Assembly: GCF_003865015.1 (NCBI RefSeq)
Contig: NZ_BHVV01000003.1
Span: 186,001 to 250,000 of the forward strand
DNA: 64,000 nucleotides
Source: Sulfurisoma sediminicola
GTDB lineage: Bacteria > Pseudomonadota > Gammaproteobacteria > Burkholderiales > Rhodocyclaceae
Direction of reading: 5' to 3'
Part shown: positions 1 through 8,635 of the stretch, piece by piece
Numbering within the stretch: the first letter of the stretch is position 1
How the letters are laid out: every line of letters begins with the position of its first letter
The notes under the pieces: generated by a model
What the model saw: the letters and a program-made list of their open reading frames with translations, nothing else
Databases searched by the model: none
Told to the model about the DNA's origin: nothing
Translations under genes and position numbers: made by a program

Positions 1-722
1 GTACCTTCGAGGCCATGCGCGATGCCGACCGCCGCGACAAGCGCCAGACCGAGGGCGACGACGTCGACTTCGATGCGCTGGTCGAGAGCATCGCCGAGCA
101 TCACGCCGGACAGGAATGGAACGATCGCGTGCTGTCGCGTCTGCACCGATCGGAGCGCGACATCGCCGCGCTGTTCCTGATCGACATGAGCGGCTCGACC
201 CAGGGCTGGATCAACGAGGCCGAGCGCGCGGCGTTGATCCTGCTGTGCGAGGCCTTCGAGGCCCTGGGCGACCGCTATGCCATCTACGGCTTTTCCGGCA
301 TGACGCGCAAGAAGTGCGAGATTTTCCGCATCAAGCGCTTCGACGAACCCTACGACGAGACGGTGCGTGGCCGCATCTCCGGCGTGCGGCCGCAGGACTA
401 CACGCGCATGGGTTTCGCCATCCGCCATGCCACCGAGCTGCTGCTCGAGGTCGAGGCGAAGACGCGCCTGCTGATCACGCTGTCGGACGGCAAGCCCGAC
501 GACTACCACGACAACTACCGCGGCAAGTACGGCATCGAGGACACACGGCGCGCGCTGCTCGAAGCCACCCGCGCCGGCATCCGGCCGTTCTGTATCACCC
601 TCGACCAAGAAGCCCGCGACTACCTGCCGCACCTCTACGGCGCGGCGCGCTACACCGTGGTCGATGATGTGGCGCGCCTGCCGTACAAGGTGGCCGACAT
701 CTACCGCCGGCTCACGGTGTGA
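1..722 (+). CDS. NorD/CbbO-family VWA-domain protein, 3' part only
   Basis: Carboxy-terminal part of a von Willebrand factor A protein. The frame is open to the left edge, so the start lies outside the window; family members are usually several hundred residues longer. The MIDAS metal-binding site is visible as DMSGST, followed by a conserved Thr in YTRMG and an Asp in SDGKPDD. Proteins of this family work with a MoxR-type AAA+ ATPase (NorQ or CbbQ) to activate a metalloenzyme such as nitric oxide reductase or Rubisco. The tail, with GIRPFCITLD and YLPHLYG, looks more like NorD than CbbO, but the partner ATPase is not in view, so the client enzyme is unknown. It converges with the methyltransferase gene downstream. 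Confidence 0.75.
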   Translation, partial: TFEAMRDADRRDKRQTEGDDVDFDALVESIAEHHAGQEWNDRVLSRLHRSERDIAALFLIDMSGSTQGWINEAERAALILLCEAFEALGDRYAIYGFSGMTRKKCEIFRIKRFDEPYDETVRGRISGVRPQDYTRMGFAIRHATELLLEVEAKTRLLITLSDGKPDDYHDNYRGKYGIEDTRRALLEATRAGIRPFCITLDQEARDYLPHLYGAARYTVVDDVARLPYKVADIYRRLTV

Positions 723-809
723 TCGCCGTGCCGCCATCCGCTATCGCGAGGAGAGCATTTCTTGCTCGACCGCCTTGTAGCGCAGTTGCTTCATCAACGC
801 CGACAACGC

Positions 810-825
810 GCCGACGTTAGTCGGC
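810..825. other. Small inverted repeat between convergent genes
   Basis: A 6-bp perfect stem (GCCGAC/GTCGGC) with a GTTA loop lies in the 118-bp gap between the convergent norD-like and methyltransferase genes. No T-run follows on either strand, so at most it is a weak or Rho-assisted transcript end. Nothing else was seen in this gap. Confidence 0.3.
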
Positions 826-840
826 AAAGTCATTGCTTGC

Positions 841-2046
841 CTAGCCTGACTGGTTGGACGCCGTAGGCGGCACTTTTCCCCAAACGGCGTAGATCGGGTC
901 GGACAGCTTCGTCATGCGGTAGTACTTGTCATCCGGGGGGCGCGGCAGGCCGCGCAGCGATTCGGCGTGTAGATCGGAAAATTTCCCGCTGCGCGAGAAA
1001 TACTCGAGCACGAGGCCGATGCGCTCGAACGGATGCAACTCGCTCCACAGGCGGATGGCCTTGGGCGGAAACCAGCGCTCCGAGAAACTCGCGAGGAAGA
1101 TACCCCCCGGCTTGAGCACCCGCGCGACCTCATCGAAGACAGCCAGTGGCTGCACCAGATATTCGACCGAGAGAGCGCAGAGCACGGTGTCGAATTCCGC
1201 CGCGGCGAAGGGCAGGGTCGGATTGGCATTGAGATCCTGCACGACGTGTTGTGCCAGCCTCGGATTTCGTGCCAGTTCGTCGGCGTTCATGCCCAGCCCG
1301 GATACGGATACGCCGATGTCGGTGGCGTCATCCGGCAGGTGCGAATTGCAGCTCGCCATGAGATCGAGCACGCGCATGCCGGGTGCAAGGAAGCGCCGAT
1401 GCAGTATGCGCATATGTTCCAGGGCCGTCGCATCGAGGTGGTCGACGAAGCGCGGGGCGGCATAGAAGTCGCCGTCGCTGCCTTCATCGCTGCGGGCGAA
1501 GTCCTCGCCCAGCGGCGAGGTTGCCGCGCCCCCGGCCAGCACTGCCTGCATGCCGGGGCCGTTGGCCAGCAACTGCGGCAGGAGGTCGCCGGCTGCCGCA
1601 GCGGGCTGCGACGATGCTGACGATAGCACCGTCGCGTCGATTGCCAGGGGCAGGCCGGCCAACGGCGGGTTGAGATCGACGGTGACGGTCTGCGCGTCGG
1701 CGTCGATGACGCGCATCGGAGCGCGGTCTCCCGCGCTGAAATCCTGGCGGCCGGCGAGGACAAGACGGGGAAACCAGCGCCCCGGGCGCGGCTCGATGCG
1801 CTGCCCGCCCAGGGCGATCGGCCAGTCGCTGCGTGCCGTCGCGATGCGAAGTCGAGCATCGGCGGGGCCGAGCAGCATGCCTTCGGCGACGGTGGCAGCT
1901 GCACCGAGACTAGGTTGGGAGTGCAAGGAACTCTCGCCAATCCGGATGTTTGAAGGATCGATGCCATGGAAGATGCGGCGGTCGCGATAGTGCGCACGGC
2001 GGTCCTGCCAGCGCACCGCGAGCTCGAGGTCAATGCGCCGGGTCAT
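841..2046 (-). CDS. SlyD-like domain fused to SAM-dependent methyltransferase
   Basis: 401 aa. The carboxy-terminal half, from about residue 200, is a class I SAM-dependent methyltransferase: the glycine-region strand reads MRVLDLMAS (about 224-232), FDTVLCALSVEYL follows, and EVARVLKPGG is the usual post-motif. The amino-terminal ~140 residues resemble the SlyD/FKBP prolyl isomerase fold: GMLLG near 56-60 and DLNPPLAGLPL at 124-134 match the SlyD signature around the catalytic pocket. Such a fusion could bring a protein substrate to the methyltransferase, but the substrate is not known. It lies downstream of the qmo-hdr-CBS operon on the same strand, separated by a strong terminator, so it probably has its own promoter. 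Domain calls are from motif reading only. Confidence 0.6.
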   Translation of the reverse strand: MTRRIDLELAVRWQDRRAHYRDRRIFHGIDPSNIRIGESSLHSQPSLGAAATVAEGMLLGPADARLRIATARSDWPIALGGQRIEPRPGRWFPRLVLAGRQDFSAGDRAPMRVIDADAQTVTVDLNPPLAGLPLAIDATVLSSASSQPAAAAGDLLPQLLANGPGMQAVLAGGAATSPLGEDFARSDEGSDGDFYAAPRFVDHLDATALEHMRILHRRFLAPGMRVLDLMASCNSHLPDDATDIGVSVSGLGMNADELARNPRLAQHVVQDLNANPTLPFAAAEFDTVLCALSVEYLVQPLAVFDEVARVLKPGGIFLASFSERWFPPKAIRLWSELHPFERIGLVLEYFSRSGKFSDLHAESLRGLPRPPDDKYYRMTKLSDPIYAVWGKVPPTASNQSG

Positions 2047-2092
2047 CGGGGCATTCCGTGGCGGTGGTGTGCATGCGGATTAAGACGGGTGG

Positions 2093-2120
2093 AAAAAAGA
2101 TGGCGCCCGCAGGCGCCATC
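2093..2120 (-). terminator. Rho-independent terminator of the qmo-hdr-CBS operon
   Basis: Read on the minus strand, a 9-bp perfect stem (core ATGGCGCC/GGCGCCAT) with a 4-nt loop is followed directly by C and six T residues. It starts 26 bases past the stop of the CBS-domain gene and separates that operon from the methyltransferase gene. Confidence 0.85.
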
Positions 2121-2145
2121 GTCATCGAGCAATCGCGTTTGTCGC

Positions 2146-2778
2146 TCAGTTCTTTGAGACGACCTGCTTGCCGAACTCCCAGCGCGCGCCGCCGGATTCG
2201 ATCGCGGCGAAGGTGCTGCTGACCTCGAAGGTCTGGATCGAAATGCCGAGTTGGCGGGCGATCTGCGTGGCGGAGAAGATGCCACGGATGCGCTGCTCGC
2301 CGGTGATCGGGTCGCGATCGACGATCAGTGCGTGCTGGCGGGCCGAGTCGCGCAGGGTGGTGACGATGTGGCCGACCATCGACTTGAGCACATTGGTCAT
2401 GTCGATCGCCTCGATCTTTTCGCGCGGTGTCATGAGATCGGCAACGTTCAATTCGGCGTGCTTGCCGCCCTTTTCCTCGAGCATCTTGACCGGCTTCTCG
2501 CCCATGGTATCGCGGGCGGTGATCACACCTTCGACGAAGCCGGCGGCATCGACGACGAGCAGCAGGCGCACGCCGCGGGCGATCATCGCCTGGGTGGCCT
2601 GGGCAGCGGTCGCATCCGGGCGGATGGTGGCTGCAGGCACCTGGCACAGGTCGGTCATGACGGCGACTGCGGGCGAGTCCATTTTGATCAGGCGCGGCAC
2701 GCCGCCGCCGGGGGGCAGGTAGCTGGTGCCCTCCTTGATGATCTGCATCGGCAGCGCCTTGTAGGCGGACTTTTCCAT
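2146..2778 (-). CDS. CBS-pair protein, last gene of the qmo operon
   Basis: 210 aa, soluble. Two CBS motifs are visible: the first around VAVMTDLCQVPAATIRPDAT with ARGVRLLLVVD and GVITARD; the second around VADLMTPREKIEAIDMTNV with HALIVD and IRGIFSATQIARQLG. CBS pairs usually bind adenosine nucleotides (AMP, ATP, SAM) and act as sensors. Placed 25 bp behind hdrB in the same transcript, it may sense adenylate levels for the Qmo/Hdr electron-transfer proteins, which is attractive because the usual Qmo partner, AprAB, releases AMP or APS; this is inference. There are no transmembrane segments and no second catalytic domain. Confidence 0.8.
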   Translation of the reverse strand: MEKSAYKALPMQIIKEGTSYLPPGGGVPRLIKMDSPAVAVMTDLCQVPAATIRPDATAAQATQAMIARGVRLLLVVDAAGFVEGVITARDTMGEKPVKMLEEKGGKHAELNVADLMTPREKIEAIDMTNVLKSMVGHIVTTLRDSARQHALIVDRDPITGEQRIRGIFSATQIARQLGISIQTFEVSSTFAAIESGGARWEFGKQVVSKN

Positions 2779-2803
2779 GGTGTCTCTCCGCTGGCGGGCA
2801 GGC

Positions 2804-3703
2804 TTACTTGTTGGCGATCTTTTCGAGCGCTTCGGTGCGGATCAGCTGGCCATTGAGGCCGGCGTCCTTGGCGCTGCTGCCGTAGGCGACGGCCATCAGC
2901 TGCGAGTAATACACCACCGGCACGGCGAAGTTGGTACCGTGCTTGCGGTTGATCTCGGACTGGTAGACCTCGACGTTGGCCTGGCACAGCGGGCAGGGCG
3001 TGACGATCAGCTCGGCCTTGTGGTCCAGCGCCGACTCGACGATGTCGCGGATCTGCTTCTGCGACTTCTCCGGCTCGGAGAAGGCGAGGGCGCCGCCGCA
3101 GCAGGCCACCTTCTGCTCGTATTTTTCGAGCGGTTCGCCGCCCAGCACCTCGATGAACTTGTCGAGATACTTCGGATTTTCGAAGGATTCGCCGTCGATG
3201 CCGAAGGGGCGGTTGGTCTGGCAGCCGACGTAGCCGGCGATCTTGAGACCCTCGAGCGGCTTGACCACGGGGGCCTTGATGGCGTCGTAGCCGAGGTCCT
3301 CGATCAGCACTTCGACCATGTGGCGCACCTTGACCTTGCCTTCGTACTTGAGGCCGGCGGCGGCGAGCGCCTCGTTGGTTTCCTGCATCAACTGCGCGGT
3401 GTGGTCAAGACGCTCCTTGGACTCGCGCGCGCCGAGCCAGCAGGCGGCACAGGTGGCGACGATGTCCTGGCCCGGCAGGTGCTGCTCGGCCAGGGCGAAG
3501 TTGCGGGCGTTGATCGCCAGCCGCGGCAGTTCGCCGCCCTCGGCGTAGCCGATGGAAGCGCCGCAGCAGTTCCAGTCGGGAATCTCGGTCAGCTTGATGT
3601 CGAGCTTGTCGCACATCGCGGTGACCGAGGTCAGGTAGTTGGCGGCGGAGGACTTGGCCTGCGACGAGCAACCGGGGTAGAACGCATATTCCTTTTTCGC
3701 CAT
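2804..3703 (-). CDS. hdrB: HdrB-like subunit (two CCG domains)
   Basis: 299 aa, soluble. It carries the two cysteine-rich CCG domains of heterodisulfide reductase subunit B. In the first, C12, C46-C47, C85 and C88 fit the CX31-39CCX35-36CXXC pattern with slightly longer final spacing; the second has GCQTNRP, ACCGGAL and CPLC. In HdrB these domains bind non-cubane 4Fe-4S clusters at a disulfide-reducing site. Here it follows hdrC by 20 bp in an operon with qmoA and qmoB, where HdrBC is thought to replace the membrane subunit QmoC. The disulfide or other partner acted on is unknown. All cluster ligands appear intact. Confidence 0.88.
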   Translation of the reverse strand: MAKKEYAFYPGCSSQAKSSAANYLTSVTAMCDKLDIKLTEIPDWNCCGASIGYAEGGELPRLAINARNFALAEQHLPGQDIVATCAACWLGARESKERLDHTAQLMQETNEALAAAGLKYEGKVKVRHMVEVLIEDLGYDAIKAPVVKPLEGLKIAGYVGCQTNRPFGIDGESFENPKYLDKFIEVLGGEPLEKYEQKVACCGGALAFSEPEKSQKQIRDIVESALDHKAELIVTPCPLCQANVEVYQSEINRKHGTNFAVPVVYYSQLMAVAYGSSAKDAGLNGQLIRTEALEKIANK

Positions 3704-3723
3704 TTCTCTCTCTCCGTCGGGTC

Positions 3724-4347
3724 TTAGGCGGCAAAGCCCTTCTTGCGGTCTTCGATTTCCTTCGCCTTGGCCAGCACGGCGTGGAAGCCTTTGAGGTCCT
3801 TGACGCTATGGCCGCCGAAGATCTCCATCGGGTTCAAGCGTCCGGCAAGCACCATGCCGAGACCGATCTTCTGCATGTTCATCGCCGTCTGGATGCCGGG
3901 GCCGATGCCGTTGGCGAAGTAGAGCGACAGGGTCAGCATCAGCTCATTGGTGCGGCCGCGCTTGGTCAGGTTTTTCCAGAACATCACGGCGAACTCGCGC
4001 GTCGGCTGGCCCTTGGGAGCGATGCCGAGGCGGTGCGCGTAGTTGGCCAAGCCATGCATGATGTGGGTGATCGGCAGCTTGCGCGGGCAACGGGCGATGC
4101 AGTTGTAGCACGAGGTGCACATCCACATCGAGTCGGATTGCAGGACTTCGTCGCGCTTGCCGGCGCGGATCATCATGAAGATCTTCTGCGGCGTATGCTC
4201 CCAGGCGGGGCCGAGCGGGCAGGAGCCCGCGCAGACGCCGCACTGCATGCACATCTTGACCCAGTGCCCCTCTTCGACGCGCTCCTCGACTTCCTTGAGG
4301 AAGTTGTTCTTGTAGCGCGCGACGGCTTGTTGGTTTGCGTTGCTCAT
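3724..4347 (-). CDS. hdrC: HdrC-like iron-sulfur subunit
   Basis: 207 aa, soluble. Two classical 4Fe-4S motifs are present: C33-x2-C36-x2-C39-x3-C43 in CMQCGVCAGSCP, and C77-x2-C80-x2-C83-x3-C87 in CTSCYNCIARCP. This is the layout of HdrC, which passes electrons between the flavin subunit and HdrB. The remainder is helical, but there is no clear set of membrane helices, so the haem b domain of QmoC is absent. It sits 18 bp after qmoB and 20 bp before hdrB, indicating co-transcription and a QmoAB-HdrCB complex. Confidence 0.88.
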   Translation of the reverse strand: MSNANQQAVARYKNNFLKEVEERVEEGHWVKMCMQCGVCAGSCPLGPAWEHTPQKIFMMIRAGKRDEVLQSDSMWMCTSCYNCIARCPRKLPITHIMHGLANYAHRLGIAPKGQPTREFAVMFWKNLTKRGRTNELMLTLSLYFANGIGPGIQTAMNMQKIGLGMVLAGRLNPMEIFGGHSVKDLKGFHAVLAKAKEIEDRKKGFAA

Positions 4348-4365
4348 ATTGTCATCCGCTCCTTC

Positions 4366-6615
4366 TTAGCCAAAGCCCTTCATGGGCGAGGGGCCGAGCT
4401 TGTCGAGTTCGGCGACATAATCGTCGATCAGTTTGGCCACGCGCGCATTGTCGGTGATGGCAACTTCGTGCGTCACCACGCGCTCGGACTCGATGCCCAT
4501 CTGCTTCAGGGTGTCGCCGATCTTGCTCATGCGGTAGGAGGCCATCTCCGAGCCCTTGACGAAGTGGCACTGGTAATCGTCGCCCTTCTTGCAGCCCATC
4601 ATCATCACGCCGTCGTAGCCGCCGTTGAGGGCATCGGTGATCCAGATGGTGTTGACCGAGCCGAGGCAGCGCACGGGGATGGCGCGGACGTAGGCCGAGT
4701 AGGTCAGACGCTGCACGCCGGCCATGTCGAGCGCCGGGTAGGCGTCGTTCTCGCAGGCCAGCACCAGGATGCGCGGCTTCTCCTCGTCCTCGTCCGGCAC
4801 ATTGACGGCCTTGATCTGCATGCCGACGGTGTCGCACGAATAGTTCTCGAAGGAAATCACGCGTACCGGGCAGGCGCCCATGCAGGTGCCGCAACGGCGG
4901 CAGCGTTGCTCGTTGAAGACCGGGAAGCGCTTCTCATCCTCGTCAATGGCACCGAACGGGCATTCCACCGTGCAGCGCTTGCACTGGGTGCAGCCTTCGA
5001 GACGTGCGCTCGGGAACGACAGGTCCCAGGCGCGCGGATGCGCGGCGCGGCCCTGCGAAGCGTTCTCGACGGCCTGGATCGCCTTCAGCGCGGCGCCGGT
5101 GGCGTCTTCGGTCGCCTGCAGCATGTCCATCGGACGCCGGGTCGGGCCGGCGGCGTAGATGCCGGTGCGGCGCGTCTCGTAGGGGAAGCAGATGAAGTGC
5201 GAGTCGGCGAAGCCATGCTTGAACTGCGGCACGTCCGGACCCTGGCGATAGTTGAGGTTGAGGACGGAAATCGTCTTCATCTCGGTACGCTGGACCTTGG
5301 CCTCCTCGTTGCCGCCCTCGGCCGCGGTGTTGACCTCGGTCCAGGCATCGAGATTGACGCCGGCGTTGGCCACCTGGCCGGTGGCGAGCACCACCAGGTC
5401 GGCATCGATCGAGGTCTGCTCATCAAGGATCAGGTCCGTGAAGTCGACCTTGCAGGAATCGCCGCCGCTGACTTTGGAGGCCTTGCCCTTGGTGAAGATC
5501 ACGCCCTTCTGCTGGGCGCTGCGGTAGAAGTCCTCGCCCATACCCGGCACGCGCAGGTCGGTGTACATGACCACGGTGTCGACGTCGGGGTTGGCGTCCT
5601 TGAAGTACATCGCCTGCTTGATGCTGGTGGCGCAGCAGTGGCCGGAGCAGTAGGAGAGGTGGGTACCTGTCTCGTCGCGCTGGCCGGCGCATTGCACGAA
5701 CACCACGGACTTGACTTCCTTGCCGTCGGCACGCTTGATGGCACCGCCGTTGGCCGTCTTGGCCAGAGCTTCGAGCCCGGCCTGGTCGACCACGTTGGCC
5801 TGGCCGCCGCCGAGTTCGGGCAGTTTGGCCATGTCGTAGGGAGTGAAGCCGCTGGCCTGGACGATGGCGCCGACGGTTTCATCGCTGACGGCGCCCGATT
5901 CCTGCGCCAGTTTGACGGTGAAGCGGCCCGGCGCGCCGCCGGTCTCGGCGACCGTCGTGTTCAGATGCACCTTGATTTTGGCGTTGCCGGTGACCTTGGC
6001 GACCATCTCCTCGACGCCGGTGGCCTGGGGCTCGGCGTAGGGGCTGCTGAAGGGCACGCGCTTCCACAGCTTGGATGCGAAACCACCGAGCGCGCCGGTC
6101 TTCTCGACCAGCACGGCCTCGTAGCCGGCTTCGGCCGCGGCCAGCGCCGCGGTCATGCCGGACATGCCGCCGCCGACGACCATGATGCGCTTGTTCTGGG
6201 CGTCGCCCTTGTTGGGGTTGCCCTCGGGCAGCTTCATCTTCTTGACTTCGGCGCAGCCCATGCGGACGTAGTCCTCGGCCATTTCCTGGCGGACCTCGTC
6301 ATGGTCGGCGCCTTCGGCCACGACCCAGAGCACGCCCTCGCGCAGGTTGGCGCGGGAGACGGCGACGGTGGGGAAGCTGAAGGCCTCGGCCTTGGAGCGG
6401 CGCGAGCAGGCGGCGATGCACAGGTGGGTGACGCCATCGTTGGCGATGTCGTCCCTGATCATCTGCACGCCCTCGGCGTTGCAGAGGAAGGGGTGATTCT
6501 TGATCACCGCCATCTTGCCTTCGGTCTTGGCGACCTTCTCCAGGCCGGCGACGTTCATCTTGTCGCCGATGCCGCAGCCGGAGCAGATGTATGCAGCGTA
6601 TTTAATGTCGGCCAT
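4366..6615 (-). CDS. qmoB: QmoB, HdrA-like flavoprotein
   Basis: 749 aa. The amino-terminal HdrA-like part has cysteines C11, C14, C45, C66 and C70. A Rossmann FAD motif (VVGGGMSGMTAALAAAEAG) follows at about 146-164. A ferredoxin-type pair, CTQCKRCTVECP and CRRCGTCMGACP, lies around residues 545-590. The last ~130 residues are an MvhD-like domain (CENDAYPALD; VRCLGSVNT; GCKKGDDYQCH). This is the architecture of QmoB of the quinone-interacting membrane-bound oxidoreductase complex, which links adenylylsulfate reductase to the quinone pool or bifurcates electrons. It starts 2 bp after the stop of qmoA, so the two are translationally coupled. Confidence 0.9.
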   Translation of the reverse strand: MADIKYAAYICSGCGIGDKMNVAGLEKVAKTEGKMAVIKNHPFLCNAEGVQMIRDDIANDGVTHLCIAACSRRSKAEAFSFPTVAVSRANLREGVLWVVAEGADHDEVRQEMAEDYVRMGCAEVKKMKLPEGNPNKGDAQNKRIMVVGGGMSGMTAALAAAEAGYEAVLVEKTGALGGFASKLWKRVPFSSPYAEPQATGVEEMVAKVTGNAKIKVHLNTTVAETGGAPGRFTVKLAQESGAVSDETVGAIVQASGFTPYDMAKLPELGGGQANVVDQAGLEALAKTANGGAIKRADGKEVKSVVFVQCAGQRDETGTHLSYCSGHCCATSIKQAMYFKDANPDVDTVVMYTDLRVPGMGEDFYRSAQQKGVIFTKGKASKVSGGDSCKVDFTDLILDEQTSIDADLVVLATGQVANAGVNLDAWTEVNTAAEGGNEEAKVQRTEMKTISVLNLNYRQGPDVPQFKHGFADSHFICFPYETRRTGIYAAGPTRRPMDMLQATEDATGAALKAIQAVENASQGRAAHPRAWDLSFPSARLEGCTQCKRCTVECPFGAIDEDEKRFPVFNEQRCRRCGTCMGACPVRVISFENYSCDTVGMQIKAVNVPDEDEEKPRILVLACENDAYPALDMAGVQRLTYSAYVRAIPVRCLGSVNTIWITDALNGGYDGVMMMGCKKGDDYQCHFVKGSEMASYRMSKIGDTLKQMGIESERVVTHEVAITDNARVAKLIDDYVAELDKLGPSPMKGFG

Positions 6616-6617
6616 GA

Positions 6618-7916
6618 TTACGCGGCCTCCGTCGAAGCAGTTTTATGGATCACTTGGATAGCCTTGAGACTGGCCGCCGTGGCGCTTTGCACCGCGCGGT
6701 TGACGTCGAGCGGGCTGGAGGCCGCGCCGGCGCCGATCATGCCGCCGTCCTTGGAACCCTCGATGAAGTTCGAGGAGTCGAGGACGATGTCGTCAGGCAG
6801 TTTGACGCCGGTGACTTCCGGCTCCATGCCGACGGCCAGCACGACGAGGTCGTGCTCGGTGGCGTAGCGATGGTAGCCCTCGGTATCGACGCCATGCAGC
6901 ACCGGGTTGCCGTTTTCCTTGTTCTCGGCGATGCGGGCGACCTTGGACTTGACGAAGCTGACGGTCGCGTCCTTCTGCACCATCTGGTAGAAATCCTCGA
7001 AGCGGTCGATGGCGCGGATGTCGATGTAGTAGATCGTCGACTTGCCCGCGTCGCCGTAGGCTTCGCGCACGTACTGGGTCTGCTTAAGCGAGGCCATGCA
7101 GCAGATGCGCGAGCAGTGGCGCAGGTGGTTCTCGTCGCGCGAGCCGGCGCACTGGATGAAGGCGATGTCCTTGGCTTCCTTGCCGTCGCCGGGACGCAGG
7201 ATCTTGCCGCCGGTGGGGCCATGGGGATCGGCCAGACGCTCGAACTCGACGCTGGTGATCACGTTGGCGTAGCGGTCGTAGCCGTAGGGCTGGATCTTGT
7301 TGGCGTCATAGGGACGCCAGCCGGTCGCCCAGACCACGGCGCCGACGTTGAGCTGGACGTTCTCATCCTTCATGCCGAGGTCGACCGCGCCGTACTTGCA
7401 GGCAGCCTTGGCGGCTTCGCCCTCGGCGGTGCCGGCGATCGACGGGTCGATGACGTAGCGCTGCGGGTAGGCCATGGCGTGTGGCAGGTAGGCCGCCTTG
7501 ACCTTGGCGCCCGTCTTGCCGTCGCCGTAGTTGTACGTGTCCGCCACCTCGCTGGTCACCGCCTTGCCGCAGTCGCCGCAGGCCGTGCAGTTTTCGTTGA
7601 CGTAGCGTGGCGCGACCTTCAGCGTCACGGCGTAGTTGCCGCGACTACCGGCGACGGCCGTGACCTCGGTCATGGTCATCACGCGCACGTTGGGGTTGCC
7701 CTTGATGCGCTTGAGATTGATCTCCAGCCCGCAAGTCGGGTGGCACATCTTGGGGAAGTAGCGATAGAGCTGGGCAGTGCGGCCGCCGAGCGTGGGGGTC
7801 TTTTCGACCAGGATGACCTGTTTGCCGCATTCAGCGGCCTCCAGGGCAGCGGTCATGCCGGAGATGCCGCCGCCGACGACGAGGATCGTCTGGCCTGTAG
7901 CGATTGAAGCCGTCAC
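6618..7916 (-). CDS. qmoA: QmoA, HdrA-like flavoprotein
   Basis: 432 aa, soluble. The FAD-binding motif VVGGGISGMTAALEAAECG sits near the amino terminus, followed by LVEKTPTLGGRTAQLYRYFP, typical of QmoA and HdrA. Cysteines occur in CHPTCGLEI, CTACGDCG and HCSRICCMASLKQTQY. It is the first gene of the five-gene qmoA-qmoB-hdrC-hdrB-CBS operon; the 203-bp region upstream should hold its promoter. In sulfur oxidisers Qmo is thought to carry electrons from AprBA during sulfite oxidation. No apr genes are in the window, so they lie elsewhere or this complex has another partner. Confidence 0.9.
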   Translation of the reverse strand: MTASIATGQTILVVGGGISGMTAALEAAECGKQVILVEKTPTLGGRTAQLYRYFPKMCHPTCGLEINLKRIKGNPNVRVMTMTEVTAVAGSRGNYAVTLKVAPRYVNENCTACGDCGKAVTSEVADTYNYGDGKTGAKVKAAYLPHAMAYPQRYVIDPSIAGTAEGEAAKAACKYGAVDLGMKDENVQLNVGAVVWATGWRPYDANKIQPYGYDRYANVITSVEFERLADPHGPTGGKILRPGDGKEAKDIAFIQCAGSRDENHLRHCSRICCMASLKQTQYVREAYGDAGKSTIYYIDIRAIDRFEDFYQMVQKDATVSFVKSKVARIAENKENGNPVLHGVDTEGYHRYATEHDLVVLAVGMEPEVTGVKLPDDIVLDSSNFIEGSKDGGMIGAGAASSPLDVNRAVQSATAASLKAIQVIHKTASTEAA

Positions 7917-8024
7917 ATCGAGCCTCCGATGAAGAGTGTTCGGGTGTTCGGATTGAACGCGTCGATTCTACTCTCGGCCTTCTGTGGGCAAACCGGCCGA
8001 AATCAAGTTTTTTGGAAAAAAATT

Positions 8025-8040
8025 CCTATCGCCGGATAGG
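8025..8040 (-). terminator. Possible terminator after the phosphoesterase gene
   Basis: A perfect 6-bp inverted repeat (CCTATC/GATAGG) with a 4-nt loop is followed on the minus strand by AA and seven T residues. This would end transcripts from the three genes at 8120-9251 before qmoA. The stem is short, and the same palindrome could instead be an operator in the qmoA promoter region, where it lies about 110 bases upstream of the start codon. Confidence 0.45.
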
Positions 8041-8090
8041 GCTCGCAAATTTGAGCGTTTTGCGGGGTTGGCGGCGCCTGATGCAGTGCG

Positions 8091-8112
8091 CCGTGGCGCC
8101 AGCGCCGCTTTG
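8091..8112 (-). repeat. Dispersed repeat, copy 1
   Basis: On the minus strand this reads AAAGCGGCGCTGGCGCCACG with short flanks, close to the other copies at 17830, 29697, 34328, 53833 and 54074. It lies just past the 3' end of the phosphoesterase gene. The shared core is GGCGCTGGCG. Confidence 0.45.
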
Positions 8113-8119
8113 TTTCCGC

Positions 8120-8635
8120 TCAGGTCGGCGTGCGGCAGAGTTCGAAGCTCAGGGAGTCGAGGTCGCCGAGTATCCATGTCGCCGGCGCGCCGGCGATGCC
8201 GGCGACGGTGCCCGGATTCACCAGCCAGGTCTTGCCGCCGAGGATGTTGGGCTCCTGGGTGATCAGCGCTTCGTGGCTGTGACCGCAACAGACGACGTCG
8301 TAATCGCCGGTGCAGGCCATGCCGCGGCCTAGGTGAGGATAGTGCGTGATGAAGATGCGCCGCCCGCCCAGGGTAATGCCGGCGTCGTGGCCGTGATAGT
8401 GCAGCAGGTCGTCGGAGTTGCAGGCCAGCCGCCCGATAGCGACGGGATCGCCGAGGTTGTTGCCATGGACCACGTGCATCGGCAGGCCGAGCTTGAGCGA
8501 GGCACGCAAGGTGTTGCCGCCGATGATGTCGCCGCAATGGATCACGGCTTCGGCACCTTGCGCCTTGGCGTCGGCGACGGCGGCCGACAAGTGCTGCGCG
8601 CGATCGTGGCTGTCGGAGACGATACAGATTTTCAT
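8120..8635 (-). CDS. YfcE-type metallophosphoesterase
   Basis: 171 aa, cytosolic. The metal-binding motifs of calcineurin-like phosphoesterases are present in order: SDSHD (residues 7-11), HCGDIIGG, VHGNNLGD, THYPHLG and CGHSHEA. The length and spacing match the small YfcE/MJ0936 class, whose members hydrolyse phosphodiesters in vitro and whose physiological substrates are mostly unknown. Its ATG overlaps the stop of the preceding small gene by 4 bp (ATGA), pointing to translational coupling in a three-gene unit that lies between the qmo operon and the divergent soe operon. Confidence 0.85.
   Translation of the reverse strand: MKICIVSDSHDRAQHLSAAVADAKAQGAEAVIHCGDIIGGNTLRASLKLGLPMHVVHGNNLGDPVAIGRLACNSDDLLHYHGHDAGITLGGRRIFITHYPHLGRGMACTGDYDVVCCGHSHEALITQEPNILGGKTWLVNPGTVAGIAGAPATWILGDLDSLSFELCRTPT

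Noticed and set aside
1-722. CbbO (Rubisco activase) as the identity of the first gene
   Set aside because: The VWA tail resembles NorD-type sequences more than CbbO, and no Rubisco gene is in view; kept at family level.
3781-6867. Very long open frame on the plus strand (over 1000 codons) opposite hdrC and qmoB
   Set aside because: It is antisense to intact, motif-rich hdrC, qmoB and qmoA; its His/Ala/Gly/Asp/Val-rich translation is typical of high-GC shadow frames and shows no domain.
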